From Bin5 sp965218625 (GTDB taxonomy: Bacteria; Chloroflexota; Anaerolineae; Caldilineales; Caldilineaceae): a DNA stretch of 64,000 nucleotides. The DNA is taken from the NCBI GenBank assembly GCA_965218625.1, contig CBDCLG010000003.1:1-64000 (forward strand), read 5' to 3'. Of the stretch, positions 7,334 to 16,146 are shown one piece after another. The notes under the pieces were generated by a model. It searched no databases. It had not been told where the DNA came from and worked only from the letters and a program-made list of their open reading frames with translations. Position 1 is the stretch's first letter. Each line of letters begins with the position of its first letter. The translations under genes and the position numbers were made by a program.

Positions 7334-7759
7334 ATGACAGAGCGCCAACAACCCGGCTGGGTAACCGACCACATTCAACGCTATCTCGCATCCAACGGCG
7401 AGGACGGCCACATCTGGAACGGCGTGCCGACCCTGCTGCTCACGACGACAGGGAGGCGCTCGGGCGAGCCCCGCACAACGCCGCTCATCTACGGCAAGAG
7501 CGGCGAGCCGTCATTCTACATTGTCGTTGCTTCGCGCGGCGGCGCACCCAATCATCCCTCCTGGTATCTCAATCTGTTTGATATGCCGGAGGTCCGGCTG
7601 CAGGTTGGCGCCGACTGCTTTGACGCCAGCGCCCGCACGGCCTCGGACGCGGAAAAGCCGGCACTGTGGGAACTGATGGCGGAGATCTGGCCCGCGTACA
7701 ATGAGTACCAGGCCAAGACCGAACGGATCATCCCAGTCGTGGTCCTGGAACGGGTTTGA
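7334..7759 (+). CDS. deazaflavin (F420)-dependent nitroreductase family protein
   Basis: 141 residues matching the Ddn/FDOR-A family of small split-barrel enzymes that use coenzyme F420H2. Seen: LLLTTTGRRSGEPRTTPLIY near residues 35-54 (the family signature of a turn followed by GRRSG and the cofactor-binding strand), then ASRGGAPNHPSWYLNL near 66-81, also conserved in Ddn-like proteins. Full length for the family. No signal peptide; cytoplasmic. It implies that the organism makes or imports F420, although no F420 synthesis gene lies in the window. The next gene on the same strand starts 28 bases after its stop. Confidence 0.9.
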   Translation: MTERQQPGWVTDHIQRYLASNGEDGHIWNGVPTLLLTTTGRRSGEPRTTPLIYGKSGEPSFYIVVASRGGAPNHPSWYLNLFDMPEVRLQVGADCFDASARTASDAEKPALWELMAEIWPAYNEYQAKTERIIPVVVLERV

Positions 7760-7787
7760 ACTGCCGCTCAAGGCGGACCATCAGCAC

Positions 7788-8615
7788 ATGCCTCTTGACG
7801 GACCAATCCCGCTCTCGCGAGACGAAGGGATGAGCGATTCCCCGGGCGGACCCTTCCCGTCGGCGACCGTCAATCTCCCCACGCCGTTCTCGATCCGCTC
7901 GATTGAGACGGACAACTACCGCACGAAGACCTTCGTTCTCGACGCCAGCCTGGACGCCGCCCCCGGCCAGTTCGTCATGGCCTGGCTGCCGCGCTTCGAC
8001 GAAAAGCCGTTCTCGCTCGTCGACGCCGACCCCGTAACCGTGATGGTGACCGCGGTCGGTCCGTTCACCCGTTTGCTACACGAAATGAGGCCGGGTGACC
8101 GGCTCTGGGCCCGCGGCGCGTACGGCAAGGGCTTCCGCCTGCCGCGCCCGGGGGTGCGCGCCGCCTTCGTCGGGGGTGGATACGGCGTCGCCCCGCTGCT
8201 GTGGCTGGCCCGCTCCTGGATTCAGCACCTGGCCGCGCTCTCCGTCGTCATCGGCGCCGGTTCCGCCCGCGACCTGCTGTACGCCGACCACTTCTCCCAT
8301 CTGCGCGACGACTATGCGAAAGCTGGCAGCGCGCTGCAGATGCTAACCTGCACTGAGGACGGCAGCGCCGGCGCAAAGGGACGGGTAACCGATCTGCTGG
8401 AAGAGCGCCTGACCGCAGGCGAGTTTGACCTGATCTGCGCCTGCGGGCCCGACGGAATGCTGGCCGCGCTCGAAAGGCTGGGCGACCGCTACGGCGTCCC
8501 TCGCCAGCTGTCCTGGGAGGCCTACATGCGCTGCGGCATCGGCATCTGCGGCTCCTGCGAACACGAAGGCCGCGTCCTCTGCCTCGACGGCCCGGTCCTG
8601 CAAAGCGGGGCATAA
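7788..8615 (+). CDS. pyrK: dihydroorotate dehydrogenase electron transfer subunit (PyrK-like)
   Basis: FAD and [2Fe-2S] protein of the ferredoxin-NADP reductase superfamily. In PyrK it passes electrons from PyrD to NAD+. Seen: an FAD-binding KPFSLVDAD (the family's RPFS motif) about 65 residues in, a nucleotide-binding GGGYGVAPL, CGPDGM near the end of the NAD domain, and the iron-sulfur ligands in CGICSC style, here CGIGICGSC with a fourth Cys in EGRVLC. The start is uncertain between ATG 7788 and ATG 7830; I chose 7788 for its AAGGCGG upstream. No pyrD lies next to it, so a related reductase (for example a sulfhydrogenase gamma-type subunit) is possible. Confidence 0.8.
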   Translation: MPLDGPIPLSRDEGMSDSPGGPFPSATVNLPTPFSIRSIETDNYRTKTFVLDASLDAAPGQFVMAWLPRFDEKPFSLVDADPVTVMVTAVGPFTRLLHEMRPGDRLWARGAYGKGFRLPRPGVRAAFVGGGYGVAPLLWLARSWIQHLAALSVVIGAGSARDLLYADHFSHLRDDYAKAGSALQMLTCTEDGSAGAKGRVTDLLEERLTAGEFDLICACGPDGMLAALERLGDRYGVPRQLSWEAYMRCGIGICGSCEHEGRVLCLDGPVLQSGA

Positions 8616-9147
8616 CCCGCACCCACCCGCTCCCACTGCCCCCAAGCGTTCGTTCCCCGCTTCGGGCACTTCCTACAAGAAACCATTTAATCGCATATGA
8701 TGTTCTTGCGGCTGGGCAATCCAGAACCCAGCCAGGCTTGGCCTGTTCACTAACAATCGAATAATTTCTCTTGACATTTCAGGACCGGCGAGGAAATCAG
8801 TGGTCGAGCTTGGAGCTTCTCTAACGAAGAACGCGGGAAGACTGGACAGCTGGAGAAGGACTCCTACGATCTTGGCCGTACACTTCCTCCTTCTGTGCTC
8901 GCTTGCGCTCGATTAAGCGCCAAGGGTGCGCAAAAGAGCGCACTATTATCAGAATTTACCCTTCCGAGAGGCCCCGGCGCCAGAAGAAATGGTCGGCCCG
9001 TCGCATCCGACCCAACCGCTGACCCGCCCCCAGATTCTGCCCCCAATGACTGCGCATTTCCAGGAGAATAATTTGTCGCTCTCAAGCGCGCGAACAAGCC
9101 CGGCCACTGGCAACTGGCAACTGCATTTTGAAGCTTGAAACTGAGGC
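8616..9147. other. gene-less stretch of about 530 bases
   Basis: No supported gene on either strand. A TTGACA hexamer at about 8771 has no matching -10. The only structure is the heptamer repeat at 9104-9124 next to the end of the P1 peptidase gene. Confidence 0.4.
9104..9124. repeat. three-unit heptamer repeat
   Basis: CCACTGG-CAACTGG-CAACTGC, same unit family as 3822-3880. Located just downstream of the P1 peptidase gene's stop. Confidence 0.75.
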
Positions 9148-10173
9148 TTAAGCCAAAGGTCTTGGCGTCAGACCGGCCGCGGCTGGCACTCCGTGGGCGG
9201 GGGATGCGTTGAGAACGCCGTCAAGCACGGCATCGGCAACGACTTCGGCGGCTATGGCGCCCAGCAGACTCAACTCGACGGCAGCCTCCAACGCACCTGT
9301 CGAAAGCGCGAAGATGCAGTCGCCGTCGTAGAGGGTATGCGCCGGGCGGGTTGTGCGGCTAACACCGGTCTGCGCCATTTGCGCCAGCTTTGTCGCTTCG
9401 GGCTTGCTCAATGCGAGGTTGGTGGCTACAACGCCGATCGTGGTATTGTCCTCTGCCGGTTCGGACGCAGCCGGCCCGGCTTCCCGGCTCGCAGGCGGTC
9501 GAAAGAGGTAGGAGTCGAGCCGGGCGGCGGCCTCAGACAAGCTGTCGACCAGTTGACCCGTACCCGGATCGCGTGCGCCCGCCACCAGTTCGCCCCGCTT
9601 TGGGTTGACCACGTCGCCGACCGCGTTGACCGCCACCAGCGCGGCCACGATCACCCCGCCCGGCAGCGCGGCCGACGCCTGACCCAGGCCGCCGCGGCTG
9701 GCGAAAGTCGGGCCCAGCAGCTTGCCGACAGTGCAGCCAACCCCTGCGCCTACCGAGCCGCGGCTGCTGTCTTCGTGCGAAGCCGCCTCGCACGCGGCGT
9801 AAGCGTTTTCATCGGTCGGGTAGGTGGTCGACCCGGCGAAACCCAGGTCATAGAGGATCGCGGCCGGTACGATCGGCACCGGCGCGGCAGGCGTCGGCCA
9901 GCCGCAGCCCCGCTCTGCCAGCCAGCGCACGACACCGTGGGCCGCGCCCAGGCCGAAGGCGGAGCCGCCGCTGAGCAGGACGGCGTGGACCTGGTCCACC
10001 CGGCCGGCGGGATCGAGCAGCGCAGTCTCGCGCGTGCCGGGCGCCGAGCCGCGCACGTCAACGCCGCCGCAAGCGCCTTCCGGCGTCAATACGACCGAGC
10101 AGCCGGTGCCATGGGCGCGATCGGACCAGTGACCGACTCGCAGGCCGGGCACGTCGCTCAGCGCACTATTCAC
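9148..10173 (-). CDS. P1 family (S58) peptidase, DmpA-like
   Basis: N-terminal nucleophile peptidase related to DmpA/BapA aminopeptidases, 341 residues. Seen: the N-terminal DVPGLRVGHWSD typical of the family, LLSGGSAFGL (about residue 70), GSVGAGVGCTVGK (about 135-147), GVVATNLALSKPEATKLA near 245 and the C-terminal DGDCIFALSTG. In this family the chain self-cleaves before a catalytic Ser/Thr, for which the TTIG just before VVATN (about residue 240) is the likely place. The GTG start at 10173 lies inside the last codons of sufE (8-base overlap), so the two are translationally coupled. Cytoplasmic; no signal peptide. Confidence 0.88.
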   Translation of the reverse strand: MNSALSDVPGLRVGHWSDRAHGTGCSVVLTPEGACGGVDVRGSAPGTRETALLDPAGRVDQVHAVLLSGGSAFGLGAAHGVVRWLAERGCGWPTPAAPVPIVPAAILYDLGFAGSTTYPTDENAYAACEAASHEDSSRGSVGAGVGCTVGKLLGPTFASRGGLGQASAALPGGVIVAALVAVNAVGDVVNPKRGELVAGARDPGTGQLVDSLSEAAARLDSYLFRPPASREAGPAASEPAEDNTTIGVVATNLALSKPEATKLAQMAQTGVSRTTRPAHTLYDGDCIFALSTGALEAAVELSLLGAIAAEVVADAVLDGVLNASPAHGVPAAAGLTPRPLA

Positions 10174-10633
10174 CGTTCGCCAATTTCTCTGTCAGCTGCC
10201 GCTTGAGATAGGCCATCAGAACATGGAGGCCGCGCAGGCGTTGTGGAGAGATGGCCTCGTGCAGGCCAAGGAGGTAGTGAATGTCGTTCGGGGTACTCAA
10301 AACAGCGTCTGGGGCCGCGCGCTCGAGCCCTTCCTGCACAATTGCAGCGTACCCGCGCACGGTCGGCGATTCCTTGGGCACATCGATGTAGACGTCCACG
10401 CCGGCATCGACTATTTCGGTAAAGACGAAGACCGGCGTCTGGCACTCGTGCACCCGCTCCATCCGGTCGCGCGCGTCGTGGAGAAAGCCGGGCAGCTCCG
10501 GCATACCCATGGCAAAATCGAGTAGGGACTCCAGCCGCTCACGCGGCTCCATGCTGCGAAAGTCGTCAATGATCGCGCGCAGAGGCGGGGGAGTCCTCTC
10601 TATTTTCTCTTCGAGCGTGAGGTTGAATTCCAT
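10166..10633 (-). CDS. sufE: SufE-type cysteine desulfuration protein
   Basis: 155 residues. SufE accepts persulfide sulfur from the cysteine desulfurase SufS and hands it on to Fe-S cluster assembly. Seen: the DFRSMEPRERLESLLDFAMGMPELP opening typical of SufE (residues about 24-48), the acceptor Cys in HECQTPVFVF (about residue 63; the usual motif is V-x-G-C-Q-S-x-V-W), and the C-terminal LSPQRLRGLH-like region, here ISPQRLRGLHVLMAYL. No sufS or sufBCD genes lie nearby. Its last codons overlap the GTG start of the P1 peptidase gene. Confidence 0.9.
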   Translation of the reverse strand: MEFNLTLEEKIERTPPPLRAIIDDFRSMEPRERLESLLDFAMGMPELPGFLHDARDRMERVHECQTPVFVFTEIVDAGVDVYIDVPKESPTVRGYAAIVQEGLERAAPDAVLSTPNDIHYLLGLHEAISPQRLRGLHVLMAYLKRQLTEKLANGE

Positions 10634-10682
10634 ACTGTCGCTAAGGCGCTGTGCTCCTTACCGAAAGGGCAGAACAAGCTCG

Positions 10683-10880
10683 CTACTTGGAACGTTTCAG
10701 CACGGGCAGGCCGTTCTTGCTTTCGGATACTTCAAAGCCCTCCGGCACTGCGTCGAGCGCGCCTTCCTTCGCCTCTTTGGCGAAAAAGTAGAGCGTCTGC
10801 TGGCGTCCGTTTCGTAACGTGGTTTCGCGTGAGTGCAAATAGTAAGTTCTTCCCTTTGAGTTCGTGTGCGCATACGCCAT
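10683..10880 (-). CDS. conserved 65-residue protein of unknown function
   Basis: Short basic protein beginning MAYAHTNSKGRTYYLH and ending PVLKRSK, with a central FFAKEAKEGALDAVPEGFEV. I recall very similar small proteins as common hypotheticals in Chloroflexota and Cyanobacteria; this is memory, not a search. An AAAGGAG ribosome site sits 10 bases before the ATG at 10880. No membrane span, signal or metal motif. It lies about 50 bases upstream of sufE on the same strand and could share its transcript. Confidence 0.8.
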   Translation of the reverse strand: MAYAHTNSKGRTYYLHSRETTLRNGRQQTLYFFAKEAKEGALDAVPEGFEVSESKNGLPVLKRSK

Positions 10881-11055
10881 CTTGTTGTGCTCCTTTCTTC
10901 TGTGTCCGTGCTCCCAGGCACGATGTCCTGACTTCTCCCTACGCGTTCGGACGCCTGATTGGGGAGAGCAATCGGCGGCCCCGCGCGTTGGGGTTCAACT
11001 TCCATTGTAAAACAGCATTGCAAAAAGACAAAAAACGGTTGCTGCATTTATTTCG

Positions 11056-11859
11056 CTACCTGTAGCGGTCCGTTTTGACCGATCGGGTGGCGATATATGT
11101 GTCGGTAAGCTCGGCCGGCGGCTGGCCCTCCCAACGGTCTTCGTAGAATCCGGTCAGAACAAGACCGGCATCCAGCTGTCCCGCAATCTGGTCGGTGAGA
11201 GTGTGGCCGAACTCGAGCGCCTCCCCCGCTCCCATGTAGGATTTGCGCTCGCTCTCCGGGATGCTGAACAGGTCGGAATAGGGCAGTTTGTGGCGCGCCA
11301 CGGGCGCGGCCGCGCTGTCTGCATTCTGGTCAAATAGGTAGAGCACCGGGTTGACAAAGCCGGCCATCAGGACGCCGCCCGCCGCCAGGACGCGCGCGCA
11401 TTCGCGCCAGACCGGCCGTATATCGGGGACGAACAGGTTGGCGCAAGGGTGTACGACCAGGTTGAAGCTCCCGTCGTCGAAGGCGCCCAGGTCGCGCATG
11501 TCGCCTTCGACGGTGGCGAGATTCAGGCCCTCCCTGTCGGCAACGCGGCGGTCCTGCGCCAGCTGGCGAGGAGAGTTGTCGAACACCGTCACACGTGCGC
11601 CGACCGCTTCACCCGCCGCGGCCAGTACCGGCCCTTGCTGCCCGCCGCCGCCGGCGAGGCACAGAATTTCAGTCCCGCGCAGTGCGGGGAACCAGTGCCG
11701 GGGCGCCGCCTTTGTCGGTGTCAAAGAGACCTGCCAGTCGCCGCCGCGCGCCGCGGCGACAGTCCCGGCGTCGACGGGAACGGTCCACACGCTCTTGCGC
11801 TCGACCGCCAGGTCCCAGGCGAAGCGGTTGTAGGCTCGAATGTCAGTGGTTTGCTGCAT
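11056..11859 (-). CDS. class I SAM-dependent methyltransferase
   Basis: 267 residues with the Rossmann-type methyltransferase layout: motif I ILCLAGGGGQQG (about residues 64-75), an acidic end of strand 2 in VTVFDNSP (about 92), then VEGDMRDLGAFDDGSFNLVVHP (motifs II/III, about 115-136) and a post-motif region rich in aromatics. Substrate unknown. It is encoded 46 bases downstream of XdhC on the same strand, so probably in the same operon, but a link to molybdenum-enzyme maturation is only positional. Cytoplasmic. Confidence 0.88.
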   Translation of the reverse strand: MQQTTDIRAYNRFAWDLAVERKSVWTVPVDAGTVAAARGGDWQVSLTPTKAAPRHWFPALRGTEILCLAGGGGQQGPVLAAAGEAVGARVTVFDNSPRQLAQDRRVADREGLNLATVEGDMRDLGAFDDGSFNLVVHPCANLFVPDIRPVWRECARVLAAGGVLMAGFVNPVLYLFDQNADSAAAPVARHKLPYSDLFSIPESERKSYMGAGEALEFGHTLTDQIAGQLDAGLVLTGFYEDRWEGQPPAELTDTYIATRSVKTDRYR

Positions 11860-11905
11860 CAGGTCGGTTCTTCCGTCTGGAATCGGCAGCCTTCCACTTG
11901 TGGCG

Positions 11906-12784
11906 CTAGCCCGTTTCGGCGGCCGGCTGCCTATGCCCGCCCTGGGCTGCGCTTTCCGCCGCCCGCGCCCTCCGTTTCAGGCGCTCCTGCTGGATCTGCT
12001 CGCTCATGCCGGGAAGCGCCCCGTCGCGCATAACGCAGATCATCTCAGCCATGATGCAGACCGCAATCTCGGCCGGCGTGATGGCGCCGATGTCGACACC
12101 GATCGGCGCACGGACGTGGTCGAAGCTGGACGCCGGAATGTTCTGCTCGCTCTCCAGCAACTCAAAGACGGCGCGAATTCGCCGGCGGCTGCCGATCATG
12201 CCGAGATAGGCGACGGGATCGTGCAGCACTTCAAGCAGGCAGTCGATGTCGTGCTGATGCCCGCGTGTAACCAGAACGAGGTAGGTGTCGCTGTCGAATA
12301 CCTCATGCCCCCGCCGCAGTTCTGCCAGAGTCGGTCGAAACGGCCCCGCCACAACCCGGTCAGCAGTCGGAAAACGGACCTTGTGCGCATACTGCGGGCG
12401 GTCATCCAGTACCGTCACCTCAAATTCGCACGTCTTTGCAATCGAGGCCAGTGGAATCGCGATGTGCCCGGCCCCGGCGATGATCAGATGAGGAGGGCGT
12501 GCCTGCACCTCCACAAAGACGGAGACGTCACCCTCCGCAAACGCATACTGTAGCGGTCTGTGCTCCTTGCGCGCGACCGCCTCGCGCGCCTCCGCCAGAA
12601 TGTCTCCTTCGCGCGCCCCCAGCCCCAGCGTCCCGATAACGCCGCGCTCCGCCTCCAGCCACACAACAGCATGGCGCCCGGCCGACCCGGCATACACGCC
12701 GCCGGCCGCCGTCACTGTGGCAAGCCCGACAGCCTGCCTCCGTTCGACTGAGCCGATCAGCGCTTCCAAAGTCTCTCTCTGCAT
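11906..12784 (-). CDS. xdhC: XdhC/CoxI family protein (full two-domain form)
   Basis: XdhC proteins bind molybdenum cofactor and help insert and sulfurate it into xanthine dehydrogenase-type hydroxylases. 292 residues from the ATG at 12784, chosen over an upstream start because of AGGCAGG just before it. N-terminal domain (1-90) is degenerate: it lacks the Cys-Gly-Gly motif seen in the companion protein at 13814-14164. C-terminal Rossmann domain begins PHLIIAGAGHIA (about 96), with DDRPQYAH, TRGHQHD, YLGMIGSRRR and APIGVDIGAITPAEIAVCIMAE, all characteristic. No Mo-hydroxylase subunits are in the window, so the client enzyme is elsewhere. Confidence 0.9.
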   Translation of the reverse strand: MQRETLEALIGSVERRQAVGLATVTAAGGVYAGSAGRHAVVWLEAERGVIGTLGLGAREGDILAEAREAVARKEHRPLQYAFAEGDVSVFVEVQARPPHLIIAGAGHIAIPLASIAKTCEFEVTVLDDRPQYAHKVRFPTADRVVAGPFRPTLAELRRGHEVFDSDTYLVLVTRGHQHDIDCLLEVLHDPVAYLGMIGSRRRIRAVFELLESEQNIPASSFDHVRAPIGVDIGAITPAEIAVCIMAEMICVMRDGALPGMSEQIQQERLKRRARAAESAAQGGHRQPAAETG

Positions 12785-12988
12785 CACCTGCCTGCCATGG
12801 CCCGGCGACGCCGCAGCCCTCCGCATCCAATCTGCCCGCATCGAGCCGTCGCCATACGCCGTCCCCTAGACATCCGCGGGCCGAAATGCTAGAATCCTCC
12901 CCGCGCGTCGATCCCACAGCCGCACCGCGAGCAGCGCACGGCGCTGCCCTGCCTACCCGTATAGTCGCCCAAACCTGAGGACGCCCCA

Positions 12989-13756
12989 ATGGAACTGTTC
13001 CTTGCCGAAAACCTCGTCGCACTTCTCACCCTTGTCGTCCTCGAAGTCGTACTCGGCATCGACAATGTGATCTTCATCGCCATCTTGAGCGCGAAACTGC
13101 CTGAACATCAGCAGGCGCGGGCCCGTTCTACCGGCATCGGGCTTGCCGTCATCGCCCGCATTGCGCTTCTCTTCAGCATTACCGGGATCATGCGCCTGAC
13201 TTTCCCGCTGTTCGAGGTCTTCTCCCATGAAGTATCGGGGCGCGATCTGATCCTTCTCGTCGGCGGCCTCTTCCTGATCGGCAAAAGCACTTTTGAGATT
13301 CACGAGAAGCTGGAAGCCTCCGAACATGACAATGTCACCAAAGGGGTGGCAACGCTCGCTGCCGTCCTTGCGCAAATCGTGATCATTGACATCGTATTTT
13401 CGCTGGATTCGGTCATAACGGCAGTGGGGATCTCAGGCAACCTGTGGGTGATGGTGCCCGCTGTGCTCGTCGCAGCTGCCGTCATGCTCACCTTCGCCGG
13501 GCCGATCGCCGCCTATGTCGAACGGCATCCCACCATGAAGATCCTGGCCCTGGCGTTCCTGATCCTGATTGGGTTTCTTCTTGTCCTCGAAGGCTGGCTG
13601 CACGAGACCGTGGAGGAGCTGCATCTGAAGAACTACGCCTACTTTGCCATGGCCTTCTCTCTGGTCGTCGAGATGATCAACATTCGCGTACGGGCGCAGT
13701 CGCAACCGGTCCACCTGCGCAGCCGCTTGCCCAGAAGCGAGCCGGAGGACAGCTGA
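12989..13756 (+). CDS. TerC family integral membrane protein
   Basis: 255 residues, about seven membrane spans. Seen: LEVVLGIDNVIFIAIL near residues 18-33 and VFSLDSVITAVG near 137, the two acidic membrane motifs (GIDN and FSLDS) that define TerC. The family is linked to tellurite resistance, manganese homeostasis (Alx-like) and metal loading of exoenzymes. The ATG at 12989 follows a GAGGA site with 7-base spacing. It sits between two minus-strand XdhC genes, divergent from one and convergent with the other, so it has its own promoter. Confidence 0.92.
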   Translation: MELFLAENLVALLTLVVLEVVLGIDNVIFIAILSAKLPEHQQARARSTGIGLAVIARIALLFSITGIMRLTFPLFEVFSHEVSGRDLILLVGGLFLIGKSTFEIHEKLEASEHDNVTKGVATLAAVLAQIVIIDIVFSLDSVITAVGISGNLWVMVPAVLVAAAVMLTFAGPIAAYVERHPTMKILALAFLILIGFLLVLEGWLHETVEELHLKNYAYFAMAFSLVVEMINIRVRAQSQPVHLRSRLPRSEPEDS

Positions 13757-13813
13757 AGCGGTCGATTGCGGGGTGGCGTAACGCACAAGCCGCCGGTGCG
13801 GAAACCCTGAACT

Positions 13814-14164
13814 TCAAGTCGCGTGCTCTTGGCTGGCCCCGTCATCGGCCGCGCCCCAGCGCTCGATGAAAACATCCATCACACCGCCGCAGACGCCCAG
13901 GCTGTCCATTGAAATATCCTCTGTCAGGTCCACGTGAACCGTGCGCGGCAGCCCGTCCTCGATCACGTCAAGCCCGGCGCGGATAACGTCGGCCTCGCCG
14001 CAGCCGCCGCCCACCGTTCCGACATGCCGGCCAAGCGGATGGATAATCATCTTCGCGCCGACTTCGCGGGGCACTGAGCCTTTGGCCTCGACAATTGTAG
14101 CCACGGCTACCGGCTGTTCTTCGTCCAGCATGCCCTGCAAATAGCGGTAAAAAGTTGCGTTCAA
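13814..14164 (-). CDS. XdhC N-terminal-domain protein
   Basis: 116 residues, a standalone copy of the first XdhC/CoxI domain. Seen: AKGSVPREVGAKMIIH (about 27-42), GTVGGGCGEADV (about 49-60) and LGVCGGVMDVF (about 90), where the Cys-Gly-Gly is the proposed Moco-binding site. It therefore supplies the residues missing from the degenerate first domain of the 292-residue XdhC. A TTG start (14164) is used because the nearby ATG is followed at once by a stop; GAGGAG lies about 10 bases upstream. Second gene after the MocA-like gene, 40 bases downstream. Confidence 0.85.
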   Translation of the reverse strand: MNATFYRYLQGMLDEEQPVAVATIVEAKGSVPREVGAKMIIHPLGRHVGTVGGGCGEADVIRAGLDVIEDGLPRTVHVDLTEDISMDSLGVCGGVMDVFIERWGAADDGASQEHAT

Positions 14165-14204
14165 TTGCGCATTGCTCCTCGCCCTGGTGAGCGACCGACT
14201 CGGT

Positions 14205-14873
14205 CTACTCCGTTCCTCCGAACTCTGCTCGCAGCGCCTCGTACTCGGCCGGCAGATCCATGTCCCGGCGCACGCTGTCGTCTTCCACCTCCAGGTACTC
14301 GATCTCGTCGGCGTAATCGTTCAGCAGTTCCCGCAAAGACTGCCCTTCCGTCATCGTGAGCAACGCAGGGAAGAGTCGACGCGGCAGGTATACCGGGTGG
14401 CCGCGCCGGCGATTGTGGCTGGGAACTACGATCGAGTCGCCGTTCACGGCCGCGCAACCGATGATGCGCCGGACCACGCCGGCTGAGATGTGCGGCTGGT
14501 CCCCCAGCGCCAGCAGCGTGCCTTGCACCGGCCCGTGCTCGCCGATGAGCGTCCCGACGCCCACCTGGAAGGAATGCAGCATCCCGTTGCGGGCATAGTC
14601 GGGATTAAACACCACGTCGGCAGTTGCCCCTGCCAGGTACTCGGCGATCTCAGACCCCCTGTGCCCTACCACGACAAGCACGGGCGACGCTCCGCCGCGG
14701 CTCAGGGCCTCCGTCACCGATCCGATGACCGAGCTCTTGCCCCAAGGCAGCAGCGGTTTGAACCGGCCCATTCGGCGGCTGAACCCGGCAGCCGCGACCA
14801 CGGCTGCTACGCCTCCGGGTTGCCAAGAGGCCGCCTGCCGGCTTGCTGTCGAATGTTGGGAAGCTTCCTTCAA
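14205..14873 (-). CDS. MocA/MobA-like molybdenum cofactor nucleotidyltransferase
   Basis: 223 residues. MocA-type enzymes attach CMP to molybdopterin cofactor for xanthine dehydrogenase-type enzymes; relatives use GTP or other sugars. Seen: VAAVVAAAGFSRRMGRFKPLLPW (about 17-39), the LxAGxSxRMGxxK nucleotide-binding loop with A in place of G at one position; VVVGHRG; VFNPDYARNGMLHSFQVGV; ALGDQPHIS (metal-binding Asp); and PSHNRRRGHPVYLPR. The reading frame stays open far upstream to 15128, but I chose the TTG at 14873 because GGAGG precedes it by 5 bases and the family begins here. First gene of the operon with the small XdhC-domain protein. Confidence 0.85.
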   Translation of the reverse strand: MKEASQHSTASRQAASWQPGGVAAVVAAAGFSRRMGRFKPLLPWGKSSVIGSVTEALSRGGASPVLVVVGHRGSEIAEYLAGATADVVFNPDYARNGMLHSFQVGVGTLIGEHGPVQGTLLALGDQPHISAGVVRRIIGCAAVNGDSIVVPSHNRRRGHPVYLPRRLFPALLTMTEGQSLRELLNDYADEIEYLEVEDDSVRRDMDLPAEYEALRAEFGGTE

Positions 14874-15131
14874 TTGAGCCTCCGCAGCGACCTTTTCCAA
14901 CCGTCCGGCCTCGGCCTGCTCTTCCCTCCAGCGGCCAGACCCCTTTGTATTCAGGCAAGTATACCACAGGAGGCCCGTGAAACTGCCTCCGCCAGCCCCT
15001 TTGTTCTCGATGCTCGAACGCGCCCCTATGCAAGTGACAGCACGCCGCGCGACAGGGGCATTCTGTCTGCAACTTCGCCTCTGCCGACCTTCTTCGATTT
15101 CGCAGTTTCGCTTGTGCGCTGAACGCAATGA

Positions 15132-15137
15132 TATAAT
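15132..15137 (+). promoter_or_regulatory. -10 box TATAAT with apparently leaderless start
   Basis: Perfect TATAAT lies 6 bases before the ATG at 15144, which would put the transcription start at or near the start codon. No convincing -35 hexamer sits 16-18 bases upstream. The same 6-base spacing occurs at the regulator gene at 42973. Confidence 0.5.
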
Positions 15138-15143
15138 TGGAAA

Positions 15144-15911
15144 ATGGCTAATCCTGTCTCTTCGCCGCCGGACGGCAGTTCCAACGGCATGACCAGCCGG
15201 CGACGTTATGATCTGACAGAAGATCCTGTCTTTTACGTCACACTGGGCGCCTTTTGCTTTCTAACCACCTTTTTGCCTGCCTTTTTGGGACAGCGTACGC
15301 TCCTCCCAATTCTGCAAACGGCCGCCCTGACGATCTTCCTGGCGATCCCACTGCGCCGCGGCAAGGTGCCCCAGGGAGTCCTGGTTGTTTCGATTTGGCT
15401 GGCATTGCAGCTCCTGATTATGGCCTTCGGAACAGCCCTCCTCCCGCTTCCCTTCGAACGTGCCTTCCACAATGGAATCGACTACTACGACGCCGCGGTG
15501 CTCTGGCTGTACGCCGGCGGTGGACCGCAAGAACCACTCACCGCCACTCCCTTATTCCGCCTTGGCGAGACCTTCCTTGTCCTCCTCGGCAGCCTTCTCA
15601 CTGCAGGCCTCGTCGGCGTCTGGTCGCTCGCACGCGCAGTAAACGAACTAGGTTTTGTCATCGGGTTGATGGCGTTCGGCGGCCCCTCAGCACTCTTCGT
15701 CGGGCTCATGCCCTGGCGCCTGCTGACGATTGCAGGCCATGCCGGGATCGTCGTCCTGCTCGCCCAGCCGCTCCTGGCCAATAACTGGAGTCCAGGCTTT
15801 TACCTCAGCAGGCATGGCCGACTTCTGAAAATATCGCTCATCCTTAGCCTTTTGGGTATCCTGCTCGAATTCATGATTCCAGAATTTTGGATAAGCATCT
15901 GGGGATACTGA
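15144..15911 (+). CDS. hypothetical polytopic membrane protein
   Basis: 255 residues with about six membrane spans (hydrophobic blocks near 30-50, 55-75, 78-105, 145-165, 175-205 and 230-250). The first 28 residues are polar and cytosolic by charge (SRRRYDLTED). I do not recognise a family; a short GGPSALFVGLMPW loop near 180 and the ending ISIWGY are the most distinctive parts. A TATAAT sits just 6 bases before the ATG and no ribosome site is evident, so the transcript may be leaderless. It is followed by smc after about 235 bases on the same strand. Confidence 0.75.
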   Translation: MANPVSSPPDGSSNGMTSRRRYDLTEDPVFYVTLGAFCFLTTFLPAFLGQRTLLPILQTAALTIFLAIPLRRGKVPQGVLVVSIWLALQLLIMAFGTALLPLPFERAFHNGIDYYDAAVLWLYAGGGPQEPLTATPLFRLGETFLVLLGSLLTAGLVGVWSLARAVNELGFVIGLMAFGGPSALFVGLMPWRLLTIAGHAGIVVLLAQPLLANNWSPGFYLSRHGRLLKISLILSLLGILLEFMIPEFWISIWGY

Positions 15912-16146
15912 GCCGCCCGCGATCAACCCGGCTCCGGCGACACTTGGTCCCCTACGGTCAGTCCGCCGGAACGGACGCCGGCAATGCTCGAAGCGACATG
16001 CCTATGCGCCAAGCCAAAACGCCTTTACTGATCAAAATGCCGACTGTATTCTATCTTCGCGGCCAAGTCCCGTCCCCCAGCGGACCCGCCAGGCGCACCT
16101 ACGGTATTGACCCGGCCGACCGGCCCTCCACTCGACTGACCCTTCC

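Noticed and set aside
8771..8776. TTGACA near 8771 as a promoter
   Set aside because: No -10 hexamer at 16-18 bases downstream and no gene follows on the plus strand.
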